Part shown: one piece after another, positions 26,927-35,908 of the stretch | Position numbering within the stretch: the stretch's first letter is position 1 | Layout of the letters: each line of letters starts with the position of its first letter | Assembly: GCF_014844035.1 (NCBI RefSeq) | Contig: NZ_CP062159.1 | Coordinates: 1,984,001-2,048,000, forward strand | From: Flavobacterium sp. MDT1-60 | Lineage (GTDB): Bacteria > Bacteroidota > Bacteroidia > Flavobacteriales > Flavobacteriaceae | Reading direction: 5' to 3' | DNA length: 64,000 bases | Notes under the pieces: model-generated | Database searches by the model: none | Seen by the model: the letters and a program-made list of their open reading frames with translations, nothing else | What the model was told of the DNA's origin: nothing | Translations under genes and position numbers: made by a program

Positions 26927-26938
26927 AAAAAACAAAAA

Positions 26939-27460
26939 ATGAACAGGAACTTGCAAACTTCCCCAATATTGATTTCTGAAAGGTTGACGCTTCGGAAACT
27001 TTCAAAAAATGATTCCGAAGAAATATTGCAATTACGCTCAGACAAAGAAATAAATAAATTTCTTGACCGAAAACCAAGCAAAACAGTAGAAGATGCCTTA
27101 AATTTCATTACCAGTATAATTGAAAATGAAAGCGGGGAACTTTTTTATTGGGCAATTACAAAGACTGGTGAAGATAAACCAATCGGTACAATTTGTCTAT
27201 TTGATTTCTTAGGTGATTTAAGGAAATGTGAAATTGGATATGAGCTTCTTACCGAATACCATGGTCAGGGAATTATGATTGAAGCTGCGAAGAAGGTTAT
27301 AGAATACGCAATTAAAACACTTGAACTAAAAACAATAGATGCACTAACGCATAAAGATAATCAAAGCTCAACTAAACTTCTTCAAAAGTTACATTTTAAA
27401 AAATTAGACGATATAGTCGAACATAATCCAAATCTTGTTCTATTTAGATTGACCACGTAA
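26939..27460 (+). CDS. GNAT acetyltransferase, RimJ/RimL-like (cassette gene)
   Basis: A 173-aa single-domain acetyltransferase. It starts with a RimJ/RimL-like strand (ISERLTLRKLSKNDSEEIL), and the acetyl-CoA loop is seen as TEYHGQGIMIEAAKK. RimJ/RimL-like enzymes modify the N-terminus of ribosomal proteins or small molecules; in cassettes such genes may give stress or drug tolerance, which is inference only. It begins right after the half-site C. Confidence 0.85.
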   Translation: MNRNLQTSPILISERLTLRKLSKNDSEEILQLRSDKEINKFLDRKPSKTVEDALNFITSIIENESGELFYWAITKTGEDKPIGTICLFDFLGDLRKCEIGYELLTEYHGQGIMIEAAKKVIEYAIKTLELKTIDALTHKDNQSSTKLLQKLHFKKLDDIVEHNPNLVLFRLTT

Positions 27461-27484
27461 ACCTATTAAAGCTCCTAAAACCCC

Positions 27485-27649
27485 TTATAAATTAAGATCA
27501 TTATTAATTTCTACTTCTTCAGATTCTTTAGTGTAGTTCAACTCTTCTTCGATCTTTTTACGGTCTTTTTTATTTTGCTTTATTAGAAAATAAACTAATA
27601 AAGCAACTCCAATTACTATTCCTGAAATGATAAGCCAATTGATTTCCAT
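27485..27649 (-). CDS. Small single-span membrane protein
   Basis: A 54-aa open frame from the ATG at 27649 to the TAA at 27485. It has one N-terminal helix (WLIISGIVIGVALLVYFLI, about residues 5-23) and an acidic C-terminus (KKDRKKIEEELNYTKE...). Found by reading the minus strand; good composition and a helix/charged-tail structure support it. It sits between the cassette array and the GH1 gene. Confidence 0.6.
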   Translation of the reverse strand: MEINWLIISGIVIGVALLVYFLIKQNKKDRKKIEEELNYTKESEEVEINNDLNL

Positions 27650-27682
27650 AAAATTGCTATTTAAGTTTATCAGAACTTTTAT

Positions 27683-29035
27683 TTAAGATAAGAAATCGCG
27701 AAACCATAAACCGGAATGCTTGATCGTTCTTTTCTGTGTTTCAAAATCAACGTGAATTAATCCGAATCGGGCGTTGTAACCTTCGGCCCATTCGAAGTTA
27801 TCAGTAAGGCTCCAGACAAAATAACCATCGACATTTAAGCCGTCTTTTTTTGCCTTTAAAATTTGTTCTAAATGATCCTGAATGAAGTGTGTACGTTTGA
27901 TATCGTAAACTTTTCCATTGGTAACAGTATCCGGAAAAGCGGCCCCATTTTCTGTAATAATAATTTTACGGATGCCTTCGTATTCATTAAATCTTTTTAA
28001 GATATGGTACAGGGCAGGAGGGTAGACTTCCCAACCCATGTCAGTTGCGATGACATTTCGTTTTTCGGCACTGACTAATTCGGCACCAATATAGGGAGTC
28101 AATAATGAAGCTTTTACAACCTCTCTGGTATAACATTGAAGTCCGATGAAATCAAAGTCAAAGGCCAGATTGTTTAAATCATCTTCTTTGATATAATTAT
28201 TCAGTTTTTTAAGTACTGCCAAATCATTTTGAGGATAACCCATTCCTAAAATAGGTTCTATAAAAGTTCTGTTAAGCAAAGTATCCACGCGTTTTGCAGC
28301 TTCAATATCTTTTGCATTCTGAGAAAAAGGTTCGATATGCGTACAAGAGAAAGTTGTCCCGATATTAGCATCAGCCACTTTATCTCTAAGTATTTTTCCA
28401 CCTGCAGCCGTAGCCAATGTTACATGATGCATGGCTTTTAGATAATTGGTGATTCCTTTTTTGCCGGGAGCATGAATTCCCAGGAAATAACCAGCTCCGG
28501 TAAAAACAGAAGGTTCATTAATGACCATCCAGTTTTTGACACGATCACCAAAATGTTTTGTACAAACTTCAACATATTCTGAAAACCACGAAACCGATTC
28601 ACGATTGGTCCATCCGCCTTTTACTTCGAGCGCATGAGGCAAATCCCAATGATAAAGTGTTACCCAGGGTTCGATGCCTTGTTCCAGCAATGAATCAATG
28701 ATTTTGTTGTAGTAATCTATTCCTGCCTGATTTACAGGATGAATTCCGGTTGGCATAATTCGTGGCCAACTGATCGAAAACCTGAAATTCGGAATATTTA
28801 ATTGGCTTATCAGATTAATATCGTTTTGGTACGAATTATAAAAATCGCAAGCCGTTAGGGCATGATGTCCGTTTTTGACTCTTCCTTTTTGAGACGTAAA
28901 AACATCCCAGATTGAAGAACCTTTTCCGTCGGCATCATGAGCTCCTTCAATTTGGAAAGCGGCGGTAGAAACACCCCACAAGAAATCGTCTCCAAATTGG
29001 TTTTTGTGCAAAAATGAGTTCTCAACTTTATTCAT
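27683..29035 (-). CDS. GH1 beta-glucosidase
   Basis: Glycoside hydrolase family 1, 450 aa, cytoplasmic (no signal peptide; start MNKVENSFLHKN). Acid/base Glu in NWMVINEPSVF and nucleophile Glu in IITENGAAF. N-terminal signature FLWGVSTAAFQIEGAHDADG. It cleaves beta-linked glucosides or similar glycosides. It is separate from the xylan genes and its own regulator is not nearby. Confidence 0.96.
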   Translation of the reverse strand: MNKVENSFLHKNQFGDDFLWGVSTAAFQIEGAHDADGKGSSIWDVFTSQKGRVKNGHHALTACDFYNSYQNDINLISQLNIPNFRFSISWPRIMPTGIHPVNQAGIDYYNKIIDSLLEQGIEPWVTLYHWDLPHALEVKGGWTNRESVSWFSEYVEVCTKHFGDRVKNWMVINEPSVFTGAGYFLGIHAPGKKGITNYLKAMHHVTLATAAGGKILRDKVADANIGTTFSCTHIEPFSQNAKDIEAAKRVDTLLNRTFIEPILGMGYPQNDLAVLKKLNNYIKEDDLNNLAFDFDFIGLQCYTREVVKASLLTPYIGAELVSAEKRNVIATDMGWEVYPPALYHILKRFNEYEGIRKIIITENGAAFPDTVTNGKVYDIKRTHFIQDHLEQILKAKKDGLNVDGYFVWSLTDNFEWAEGYNARFGLIHVDFETQKRTIKHSGLWFRDFLS

Positions 29036-29251
29036 TCAGTAATACTTTCCTTTTAAATGTTTGATTTATTAATGAAGGAAAGTAGAGTGCATGGCTCTTA
29101 GAAAAAGCCATTCTTTGAATGAAACCAAAAAATTTAGATTAAAGAATTTCATGACGTTTAGTTTTATTCAAATTAATAAAACTAATGTGAATTGAGTGTA
29201 ATGCTAAGATTATTAAAATGTTAAGAGATTTAAATAGAAGTAAAAAAGAGG

Positions 29252-29461
29252 TTAGTCTTCCCAACCGCAGAGTGTTAATCCGTAGCCTTGCGCCTGCGAA
29301 AGCGATACTTTGGTTAAGACGTGACGGCACGCGGTGAGTCCGCGGCAATTTTCGTTATAATGATATTTCTTTGCACCCGTTGGACCGCAGATATACACTT
29401 TGGTCTCAACAGGATGAAAAGAGGTCAGGAAAATAAATAAAAAGAGCAGGCTATATTTCAT
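29252..29461 (-). CDS. Small secreted cysteine-motif protein
   Basis: A 69-aa protein with signal peptide MKYSLLFLFIFLTSFHPVET. The mature part has YICGPTGAKKYH, NCRGL and LTLCGWED, like the repeat-type Tyr/Cys module (vYic..G.kYH...C.gL...A..GY.lC) that occurs singly in many Bacteroidota proteins. The four cysteines may bind metal. Function unknown. Confidence 0.65.
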   Translation of the reverse strand: MKYSLLFLFIFLTSFHPVETKVYICGPTGAKKYHYNENCRGLTACRHVLTKVSLSQAQGYGLTLCGWED

Positions 29462-29474
29462 TGGGGAGCTTTAT

Positions 29475-29885
29475 TTATTTGACAATTAATTCGTATTCAT
29501 TTCCTTTTTTATCATTTCCTTTTAATTTCCCAAAAGCGACCCACTCGGTATTAATCTCAAGATCTGCAATGGAATCATTTCTTAATATTCCGGCACCATA
29601 TTTTCCTGAAACGTTTATGTTTCCGAAAACAGAATCACCAGTGCAGTTTATTCCTTTTACATCATAATTATATTCATAATGTCCGGAATTTCCCGTTCTG
29701 TATTTGTATTGATAAATATTGTCTACATGATAGGTTTTGGCTTCTTCCGGCGTAATAGTTTTGCGATCATCAGCAGTAATCACCTCCTTATAAAATGTGT
29801 TTATTTTTTGTGGAGGAGGTACCGCTGCTTTTTCGCAGGAAACTATAGCTAATAGGAAAAATGGAAGTAAGTAGTTTTTTAGCAT
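29475..29885 (-). CDS. Lipoprotein of unknown function
   Basis: A 136-aa lipoprotein, signal MLKNYLLPFFLLAIVSC (lipobox VSC), then PPPQKINTFYKEVITADDRKT and a beta-rich core (YNYDVKGINCTGDSVFGNINVSG). It starts 590 bases upstream of nothing obvious; the next gene downstream starts 13 bases after its end on the same strand. No known family. Confidence 0.6.
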   Translation of the reverse strand: MLKNYLLPFFLLAIVSCEKAAVPPPQKINTFYKEVITADDRKTITPEEAKTYHVDNIYQYKYRTGNSGHYEYNYDVKGINCTGDSVFGNINVSGKYGAGILRNDSIADLEINTEWVAFGKLKGNDKKGNEYELIVK

Positions 29886-29964
29886 AGGCGTTGTTTAAAG
29901 TATTAATGCCCGATAAAAGTAATTGGAACTGGTATTTTATAAATGCGTAGTTATACGGGATTAT

Positions 29965-30867
29965 TTACTCTGCTTTCTTTAATATAAAATCCTCAATAAT
30001 TTTTTCCATGTTAGAAGGCAGGTCAGCATTTTTAATCTCAAAATGTTTTATGTTCATTTCGGTAAACCATTTAGTCCAATATGCTTTAATTACTTTTTCT
30101 TCGTATGGATTGTTTTTACCCGGATTTATTCCTAAAACTAAAACCTCAAGATTTGATAAATCAGTATTTATTTTAATGAATCCAAAATCCTGATCTTTTA
30201 TTTTCTTTTCCCAATCCTGAGTGTTTAAACCATTCTTTCGGATTAGTTCCGGAGTAATGTACGTTGTGCGATTTTTTTCTTTTATCACAGTGCTTTCATA
30301 GAACATATAACCATCAGTTAGTATGATAAGAATGTTTCTGTATTTATTTTCAATGCATTGATCTTTTACTTTACTATCAAAAAAACTCCAGATATCTGAA
30401 CCAATATATTTATTGTCCTTTAATGCCGATTCATATATTTTGGATGTCTTCGATGCATAACTGGCATTGATAGAATTTAATAAATCTTTTGAAGCATTAT
30501 TTTTGTCAATAGTGATTCTTAAATTCCTGGCAATTGTATTAATCTCCGGATCAAGAGGTTCAGGATTAAAAAACAGCTGCATTCTATCGTCAATTTGTCT
30601 GATTCTTTTTGATTTTAGATGCTGTGTAAATGCTTCAGAAACTGATTTTATATAGCCCAAATCCCTTTGGTAATATTGCATTGTTGGGTTAGGATTTTTG
30701 TCAATACTAATTCTGTCTGATAAATCTAAAAGCAAGCTGATATTATAATTTTCTATTACAGATGTTTTAGTCGGGATTTCCTTTTCTTCTTTATCTGAAT
30801 CTTGCTTACATGAAAAAACAGAAACTAATAATGCGGTCATTATGATTGTTTTGGAAATGTTTTTCAT
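29965..30867 (-). CDS. Lipoprotein with vWA-like domain
   Basis: A 300-aa lipoprotein (signal MKNISKTIIMTALLVSVFSC). LLLDLSDRIS near residue 45 is like a MIDAS DxSxS loop, though with R in place of S; LIILTDGYMFY near residue 190 fits a second vWA motif. The call is by pattern. It is last in a tightly spaced six-gene operon (33328 down to 29965): the gap to the previous gene is 4 bases. Confidence 0.72.
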   Translation of the reverse strand: MKNISKTIIMTALLVSVFSCKQDSDKEEKEIPTKTSVIENYNISLLLDLSDRISIDKNPNPTMQYYQRDLGYIKSVSEAFTQHLKSKRIRQIDDRMQLFFNPEPLDPEINTIARNLRITIDKNNASKDLLNSINASYASKTSKIYESALKDNKYIGSDIWSFFDSKVKDQCIENKYRNILIILTDGYMFYESTVIKEKNRTTYITPELIRKNGLNTQDWEKKIKDQDFGFIKINTDLSNLEVLVLGINPGKNNPYEEKVIKAYWTKWFTEMNIKHFEIKNADLPSNMEKIIEDFILKKAE

Positions 30868-30871
30868 AATA

Positions 30872-32140
30872 TTAGTTTTTAGAATATACTAAATGTTGAA
30901 AGTCAGGATCAACTAAATTCAGTTTCCCAAGATGTTCTTCGGACAAGTTTTCGCAGCCTTCTAATAATTCTACTTTTTCTTTGTGTGGTAAAGCTATCTC
31001 AGTATTAATTGCCTGAAACCAACCTTCTTTATACTGGTGATGATAATGCAGATATTCTTTGACAGGAAAAACAAAGCCATCAATTTTAGATTGTAATTCT
31101 GAATTTTTTCCGTTGAGTGTAACTACCTGTTGTTTAAAATCATTGATTTTAGCAATAATATCAACTTTCAATTTATCTAAATCTATTTGTTTTTCTTTTT
31201 TACCTCTAATGAAAGCCCTTATTTTATCAATGTTTTCAAATTCTTTCATTACAAAATCAAAAACAAGTCCCCAAATAATATAAACTACGAATCCTGCAAA
31301 TATGATCATCCAGAATTCGGCTTCGCCTAATGCAATATTTAAGTTGTAAGGAGAGGAATCTGTTGTTTTATTGAACTCGTATATCTTTTTTTCAATTTGA
31401 TAGGCTAAAAGAGCATCAAATAAAAAGGTTGTTATAAATAGGCCAATCATTCTAAAGATGTTTTTAATTCCTTTTTCTTTTTGAACCATATGAATTACAT
31501 AACCCAATCCCATAAATACAAATGGAATCGTAATTACCAAAACACCTTCGAGCCAGCTTGCTTTAAAAGAATTTGTTAAGGCATTTGCATCAAAAATGGC
31601 GGCTGTTAAACTGTCATTGGCAAATTCTTTAAAAAAAGCAGAATAAGAAGCAGAAATATAAAAGACTAATAAATAAAGTGTTATTGGTAACAAAAGAAAT
31701 AATCCAATGTAAAATTGAGCTTTTAAGCCTTTACCGTCTTCAATTCCGTATTTATCTGGATTGCGTTTTACTTCGATAATATCGCTCTTTATTTGATCAA
31801 TTTCATCATTAATATCTTGTTCCTTCTTTTCAAAAATTCCTATTGCGGCTTCAGATTTTTTAAGTTCAGTTCTGTTTTTTTCCTGTTCTTCACGGTAAGG
31901 TTGTTTTAACCTGTCCTGTTCTAATTTCTGTTTTCGACATTGATCCTCAAAACTCATATAGAGATTTTGCAGGCATGCTTTTAAAACAATAGGTTTTCCG
32001 GTTGCTTTTACTGATGCTGCAAAGCCACTTTGATAATAGGTGATTCTTATTTGTTCTCTGTCTTCTTCATTATCTTCGAATGTTTTGACAGAAGAATCGT
32101 CAGCTTTTTTTATACTGAATAATTGTGTAAGTGATTTCAT
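30872..32140 (-). CDS. Membrane protein with coiled-coil segments
   Basis: A 422-aa protein. Residues about 85-130 form a highly charged coiled coil (KQKLEQDRLKQPYREEQEKNR-type), then four hydrophobic helices (about 145-165, 200-220, 235-255 and 275-300), then a second coiled coil (about 310-355). No recognised family name; it resembles DUF4407-like proteins only in plan. Start is 3 bases after the previous gene. With TerB-like and vWA-like proteins it may form a membrane complex; this is inference. Confidence 0.65.
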   Translation of the reverse strand: MKSLTQLFSIKKADDSSVKTFEDNEEDREQIRITYYQSGFAASVKATGKPIVLKACLQNLYMSFEDQCRKQKLEQDRLKQPYREEQEKNRTELKKSEAAIGIFEKKEQDINDEIDQIKSDIIEVKRNPDKYGIEDGKGLKAQFYIGLFLLLPITLYLLVFYISASYSAFFKEFANDSLTAAIFDANALTNSFKASWLEGVLVITIPFVFMGLGYVIHMVQKEKGIKNIFRMIGLFITTFLFDALLAYQIEKKIYEFNKTTDSSPYNLNIALGEAEFWMIIFAGFVVYIIWGLVFDFVMKEFENIDKIRAFIRGKKEKQIDLDKLKVDIIAKINDFKQQVVTLNGKNSELQSKIDGFVFPVKEYLHYHHQYKEGWFQAINTEIALPHKEKVELLEGCENLSEEHLGKLNLVDPDFQHLVYSKN

Positions 32141-32143
32141 AAC

Positions 32144-32539
32144 CTAAGAATTTAGTTGACTAATAATTTCTTCTTTATGTATATTTTTCTGAACACAATC
32201 AATGAGGTAAGAAGAAAGTTCATTGATGTTTTCATCCAAAAAATTAAATTTTCTGCAATACTTTTTAAGCATATTTAATTCATCATCGGTAATTTTTCCG
32301 TCAGCCCAAATGATTCTTGTAAAATCATATAAATATTCTACTCGGGTATTTAAATCTTCAGGAATAATGAGCTCTGTATTAATTGGATTTAGAAAAAGTT
32401 TATCCAATTCTTCTCTCGGAATCCCTCTTTCATCAGCAAAATGATACATCATTTGCAATTCTAATACGTCAAATTGATCATCTGATAATGCCATTTGATA
32501 TAATCTTATAAAATGACTTTTTAGTTCTAGTGTTATCAT
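32144..32539 (-). CDS. TerB-like domain protein
   Basis: A 131-aa all-helical cytoplasmic protein. Residues about 15-110 match a TerB-type metal/stress domain by pattern (ALSDDQFDVLELQMMYHFADERGI and IIWADGKITDDELNMLKKY, an acidic Asp/Glu pair characteristic of the fold). TerB-like domains often work with vWA and membrane proteins in stress or defence systems. Middle gene of the operon, 3-base gap to the next. Confidence 0.78.
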   Translation of the reverse strand: MITLELKSHFIRLYQMALSDDQFDVLELQMMYHFADERGIPREELDKLFLNPINTELIIPEDLNTRVEYLYDFTRIIWADGKITDDELNMLKKYCRKFNFLDENINELSSYLIDCVQKNIHKEEIISQLNS

Positions 32540-32549
32540 TGTTTGAATT

Positions 32550-32882
32550 TTATTTTGATAAATTTTCGCATGCTATTCCGTCACCGTCAGAATCTAAATT
32601 TTTGTAACAGGTTTTGTTACTGTTGTAGGTAGATTGTGCTGCCGATTGAGATGAAAAATTACCACAAGTTTTGGTTGGGCAATTTGAGCTTGGAGTATTG
32701 CTTGTTACATCTGATGTCTCTGAAGATTCCGAACAAGAAATTACGCTGCCTATTAATACTGATAGCAAAAAAATAAGTATACATCCGCTATTTTTCTTTG
32801 TGTAAGATCTTGATCTTGTATTAGCAAAATGCCCTTGAACATAAGTTCCGTCTTTTTTATAATATCCTTTTCTATATCCCAT
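32550..32882 (-). CDS. Excalibur-domain calcium-binding-like membrane protein
   Basis: A 110-aa protein. N-terminal basic segment, one hydrophobic span (GCILIFLLSVLIGSVISCSE), then an excalibur domain: DSDGDGIACEN at the end is the hallmark, with paired Cys (CPTKTC, TCYKN). It would be anchored in the membrane with the excalibur part outside. Gap to the next gene is 10 bases. Confidence 0.8.
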   Translation of the reverse strand: MGYRKGYYKKDGTYVQGHFANTRSRSYTKKNSGCILIFLLSVLIGSVISCSESSETSDVTSNTPSSNCPTKTCGNFSSQSAAQSTYNSNKTCYKNLDSDGDGIACENLSK

Positions 32883-32884
32883 GA

Positions 32885-33115
32885 TTATAAATGTTTTAGT
32901 GTGAAAATTAAAAATGTTACAATTCCTGTAAATGCGAACAATACGATACAGCCGCTATTTTGATATCTCACTCCAGATATACCTGTTTTTACAGAATAAC
33001 CGTTTTTGCTAAATGTTCCCATTTTTGTTCTTAAACTTGGAGAAATCCCGGATTTACTAATATTTAATCCAAGTCCGCCTCCAAGCCTAATTCTTTTTTG
33101 AAATCGAAAGCCCAT
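32885..33115 (-). CDS. DUF4236-domain small protein
   Basis: A 76-aa protein starting MGFRFQKRIRLGGGLGLNISKSG, the sharply defined DUF4236 signature. One C-terminal hydrophobic stretch (IVLFAFTGIVTFLIFTL) suggests a membrane tail. DUF4236 proteins are widespread and of unknown role. Its end is 2 bases from the excalibur gene start. Confidence 0.82.
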   Translation of the reverse strand: MGFRFQKRIRLGGGLGLNISKSGISPSLRTKMGTFSKNGYSVKTGISGVRYQNSGCIVLFAFTGIVTFLIFTLKHL

Positions 33116-33121
33116 TTTAAA

Positions 33122-33328
33122 TTAGGTTGTATGACAGTCCTTGCAACAAGTTATGCAGCCATTCGATTGTGAATAGGTTTTCTTTGCTTCAGTTACTGCA
33201 GGTTTGCAGTTTGAAAATTCACCCAGGGATTTTCTATTTGCTGCAATAGGCAAATATTTGCAATCATCTGTGTGAACTTCATGATCTCCATTTGATTGCG
33301 CATTTTTGTTTACATAATAATTTTTCAT
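33122..33328 (-). CDS. Cysteine-rich small protein, first gene of the operon
   Basis: A 68-aa protein: MKNYYVNKNAQSNGDHEVHT, then CKYLP and a terminal CITCCKDCHTT. The CCxxCH cluster may bind metal or haem-like ligands. No signal peptide. I recall this type as a widespread small conserved protein of unknown role. It heads the six-gene minus-strand operon. Confidence 0.68.
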   Translation of the reverse strand: MKNYYVNKNAQSNGDHEVHTDDCKYLPIAANRKSLGEFSNCKPAVTEAKKTYSQSNGCITCCKDCHTT

Positions 33329-33426
33329 GATTTTTGGTTTTAATTGATTTATAATTCAAACTTAAACCTATTTGAAACCAGTATTTTACGGAAATCCATA
33401 ATCGTAAAATTAGTTTTTAGAAATAA

Positions 33427-33452
33427 AAAAAGCTCCCGAAGGAGCTTTGAAA
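33427..33452 (-). terminator. Terminator hairpin after the response regulator
   Basis: AAAGCTCC-CGAA-GGAGCTTT with A-run and T-run; on the minus strand it ends in T-run past the response regulator stop at 33472. Confidence 0.85.
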
Positions 33453-33471
33453 ATTATGCAGGAATGAAGAC

Positions 33472-34140
33472 TTAAATAATCCCCATATCTTTAGTAATAG
33501 AAACCAAATGAACTGTATTATTAGCTTTAAAAAAGTCTTTTAGTTTAGAAAGTCTTTTTTCCATAGCACTTTTACTCTTGGGTTTTATGCCTGAATCTTT
33601 TAGAATTTGTATGATATCATCTTGCGGAGTTCCAAGTGATAAATGCTTCAAAATCAGAATATCAATATCATCTATTTCGTAGTTGTTTTTTTCCTTCAAT
33701 GCAGAAGAAACTTCAGGGGAAATGAATTTTTGATCAGAAGTTGAAATAATATGGATTGCTTTTTTTAGTTCTTCGATGCTGTTCAGGCCTTTAAGTACAA
33801 AAGCGTCTACTTCTGCATTATCAAAAAGCGATTTAATTCGATAATTTTTATCTTCTACAGAATAGGCAATAATTTTAATGTCAGGTTGTAATTCACGTAC
33901 CTTTTGAACCAGTTCGTCACCATTTGCAATAGTTGCTTTGCGATGATCTGTTTTAAAGGAAAGATCGCTAATTAATAAATCAAATGGTTCATTTTGGTTA
34001 ATTGCGGCACGTATTTTTAAAAATGCTTCATCGCAAAATTTGGAATGCTGAAAATTTACAATATTTAAATCTTTTAAGACTTGTTGAATTCCTAAATTCA
34101 TCGCATCAAGATCTTCGGCTATTATTACTTTTTTAAACAT
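33472..34140 (-). CDS. Response regulator, NarL-like (module copy 2)
   Basis: A 222-aa regulator: receiver domain (about residues 1-130) with acidic pair Glu9-Asp10, phospho-acceptor Asp in LISDLSF (about residue 59) and a conserved Lys in FVLKGL. The C-terminal part (about 155-215: IDILILKHLSLGTPQDDIIQIL and KSKSAMEKRLSKLKDFF) is a divergent LuxR-like helix-turn-helix. It begins 7 bases after the TPR kinase gene, so they form a two-component pair. It may also serve the orphan kinase at 20849-22558. Confidence 0.9.
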   Translation of the reverse strand: MFKKVIIAEDLDAMNLGIQQVLKDLNIVNFQHSKFCDEAFLKIRAAINQNEPFDLLISDLSFKTDHRKATIANGDELVQKVRELQPDIKIIAYSVEDKNYRIKSLFDNAEVDAFVLKGLNSIEELKKAIHIISTSDQKFISPEVSSALKEKNNYEIDDIDILILKHLSLGTPQDDIIQILKDSGIKPKSKSAMEKRLSKLKDFFKANNTVHLVSITKDMGII

Positions 34141-34147
34141 AGGGCTT

Positions 34148-35857
34148 TTATTTAGGCAGTGTTATTTTTACTTTAAAACCTTTCTCCGGTTCAGTGTCAA
34201 AAATAATAGATCCTTTTATAGCCAGAATACGGTTTTCCATATTTTGCAGACCATTCTTGTTAATTTTTTCTCTTGTACTTCCTTTACCGTCATCTACATA
34301 GTCAATATTTATCGTTTTTTGATTGCTGTCAAATTTTACAACAACCCGAGAGGCATCACTATGTTTTTTCATATTTACCATCAACTCTTGTAGCACGCGA
34401 TAAATTGTAATCTTTTTAATTTCATCTACTGTATCCCAGGTTACTTTTTCGATGCTATTAATAATAACATTTGTAGTACCGCTATTATAAGTAGAAAGCA
34501 TTTCTTTTAAATTTTGAAGATAATTTACACCGGTGTCAATATCATTGTTCTCTCTTGAAATGCCACGAACACGAATATAAATCTGATCTAATTTCTGAAT
34601 CAAAGTTTCTTTTGTACTGTCGCTTGTGAGCGGTTGCGTTTGTGTAAAAGTGATGGCATGAAAAACATCATTTGCCAGTTCATCATGAATATCTTTGGCA
34701 ATTCTGGTTTCGGTATCGTAAGCCGTTTTTATTTTCTCGATCCTATTTCGGTTCCTATAATACTTTCTTGAATAAATTAAAACAAAAAAGAGCGCAATGA
34801 TTCCAAACACAAACAAGATTCTTTGATATTTTGCTTCTTGTAATGACAATAAATTCTCCGCTTTTTCTAAACGAAGTTTCTGATTCTCATCTTTCTCTTT
34901 TTTCGAATCGTATTTAATCTTGGCAAATTTGTTTTTGAAGTTGTTTCTGATTTTGATAATACTGTCATTTACCGAAATAAATTTTTCAGCATATTTAGTA
35001 TTTTTCGAGTCCGAAGTATTTGTCATCAAAAAAGACAAAGCTTCCAGTCGCTCGTCAACACTATTGAGTTTTGTAGCATTTTGATAGGCTAATTGGGCAT
35101 ATTCATTAGACTTTTTAGAATTGGTTTTCGAATAATATTCCGCTAAATGCAAACAACTTTCAATACTTCCGTAAAGATCCTCAGTTTGATTTCTTAGTGT
35201 AAGACTTTTTAGCATTAACGCAAGTCCTTTTTTATTCATTCCTTTTTTAAAATAAGCAAACCCGAGATTGTCTAAAATTCTAAGTTTTCTTTTTGTTGGC
35301 GGTTCAGCTAGTGATGCATTTTTATTTAAGATCGATTCCAAGATCTTTATTGCTTTATCATATTTTTTCTGTTGAATATAAACGACCGCAATATTATTTA
35401 AAGGAGCTTGTTTTGATGATTTATCCTTTGCACCTTTTAATGCTTCACTGTAATAGTAAATTGCATCATCATAAAGAGAAAGTTCCTTATCAGCAATCCC
35501 AAAAAAATTGTTTACAGCGGCAAGATAATTCTCGTCTTTTCGGATATAAGGTAAAGCTTCTGTCAACGTTTCCTTGCTTCCGTAATAATCTCCATTCATT
35601 TGCTGAATATATGCCATCTGAATGAGGTTAAAAGCAATATTACTACTGTCTTTTAATTTCTCAAATGCTATTTTTGATTTATTAAAATTATAAAAGGAAC
35701 TATTAAAATTACTTTTTTGGAAATGAGATATTGCTTTTTCCTGTAAAAGAGAGGCTTCTTTTTTATTTAGATTTGGTTTAATATCTACGGTAGATTCGTC
35801 CTTGCAAGAAAGAAAAAGTAGAAAAATAAACAAACAAAAAATCGGGGATCGTAACAT
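34148..35857 (-). CDS. TPR histidine kinase, module copy 2 (lipoprotein-anchored)
   Basis: A 569-aa sensor like the kinase at 20849-22558 and of identical length. Lipobox FLSC (Cys18), TPR repeats about residues 35-290, one membrane span about 346-365, then IAKDIHDELANDV with the phospho-acceptor His and an ATPase end (NMKKHS, DDGKGSTREK). Shared stretches (NGDYYGSKET, IADKELSLY) show a paralogous pair. It lies between the lipoprotein gene (51 bases upstream) and the response regulator (7 bases downstream). Confidence 0.92.
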   Translation of the reverse strand: MLRSPIFCLFIFLLFLSCKDESTVDIKPNLNKKEASLLQEKAISHFQKSNFNSSFYNFNKSKIAFEKLKDSSNIAFNLIQMAYIQQMNGDYYGSKETLTEALPYIRKDENYLAAVNNFFGIADKELSLYDDAIYYYSEALKGAKDKSSKQAPLNNIAVVYIQQKKYDKAIKILESILNKNASLAEPPTKRKLRILDNLGFAYFKKGMNKKGLALMLKSLTLRNQTEDLYGSIESCLHLAEYYSKTNSKKSNEYAQLAYQNATKLNSVDERLEALSFLMTNTSDSKNTKYAEKFISVNDSIIKIRNNFKNKFAKIKYDSKKEKDENQKLRLEKAENLLSLQEAKYQRILFVFGIIALFFVLIYSRKYYRNRNRIEKIKTAYDTETRIAKDIHDELANDVFHAITFTQTQPLTSDSTKETLIQKLDQIYIRVRGISRENNDIDTGVNYLQNLKEMLSTYNSGTTNVIINSIEKVTWDTVDEIKKITIYRVLQELMVNMKKHSDASRVVVKFDSNQKTINIDYVDDGKGSTREKINKNGLQNMENRILAIKGSIIFDTEPEKGFKVKITLPK

Positions 35858-35908
35858 TTAATTTACTTTCCCCGAAATTACTTATTTATTGTAGACTAAA
35901 GATTTTAA

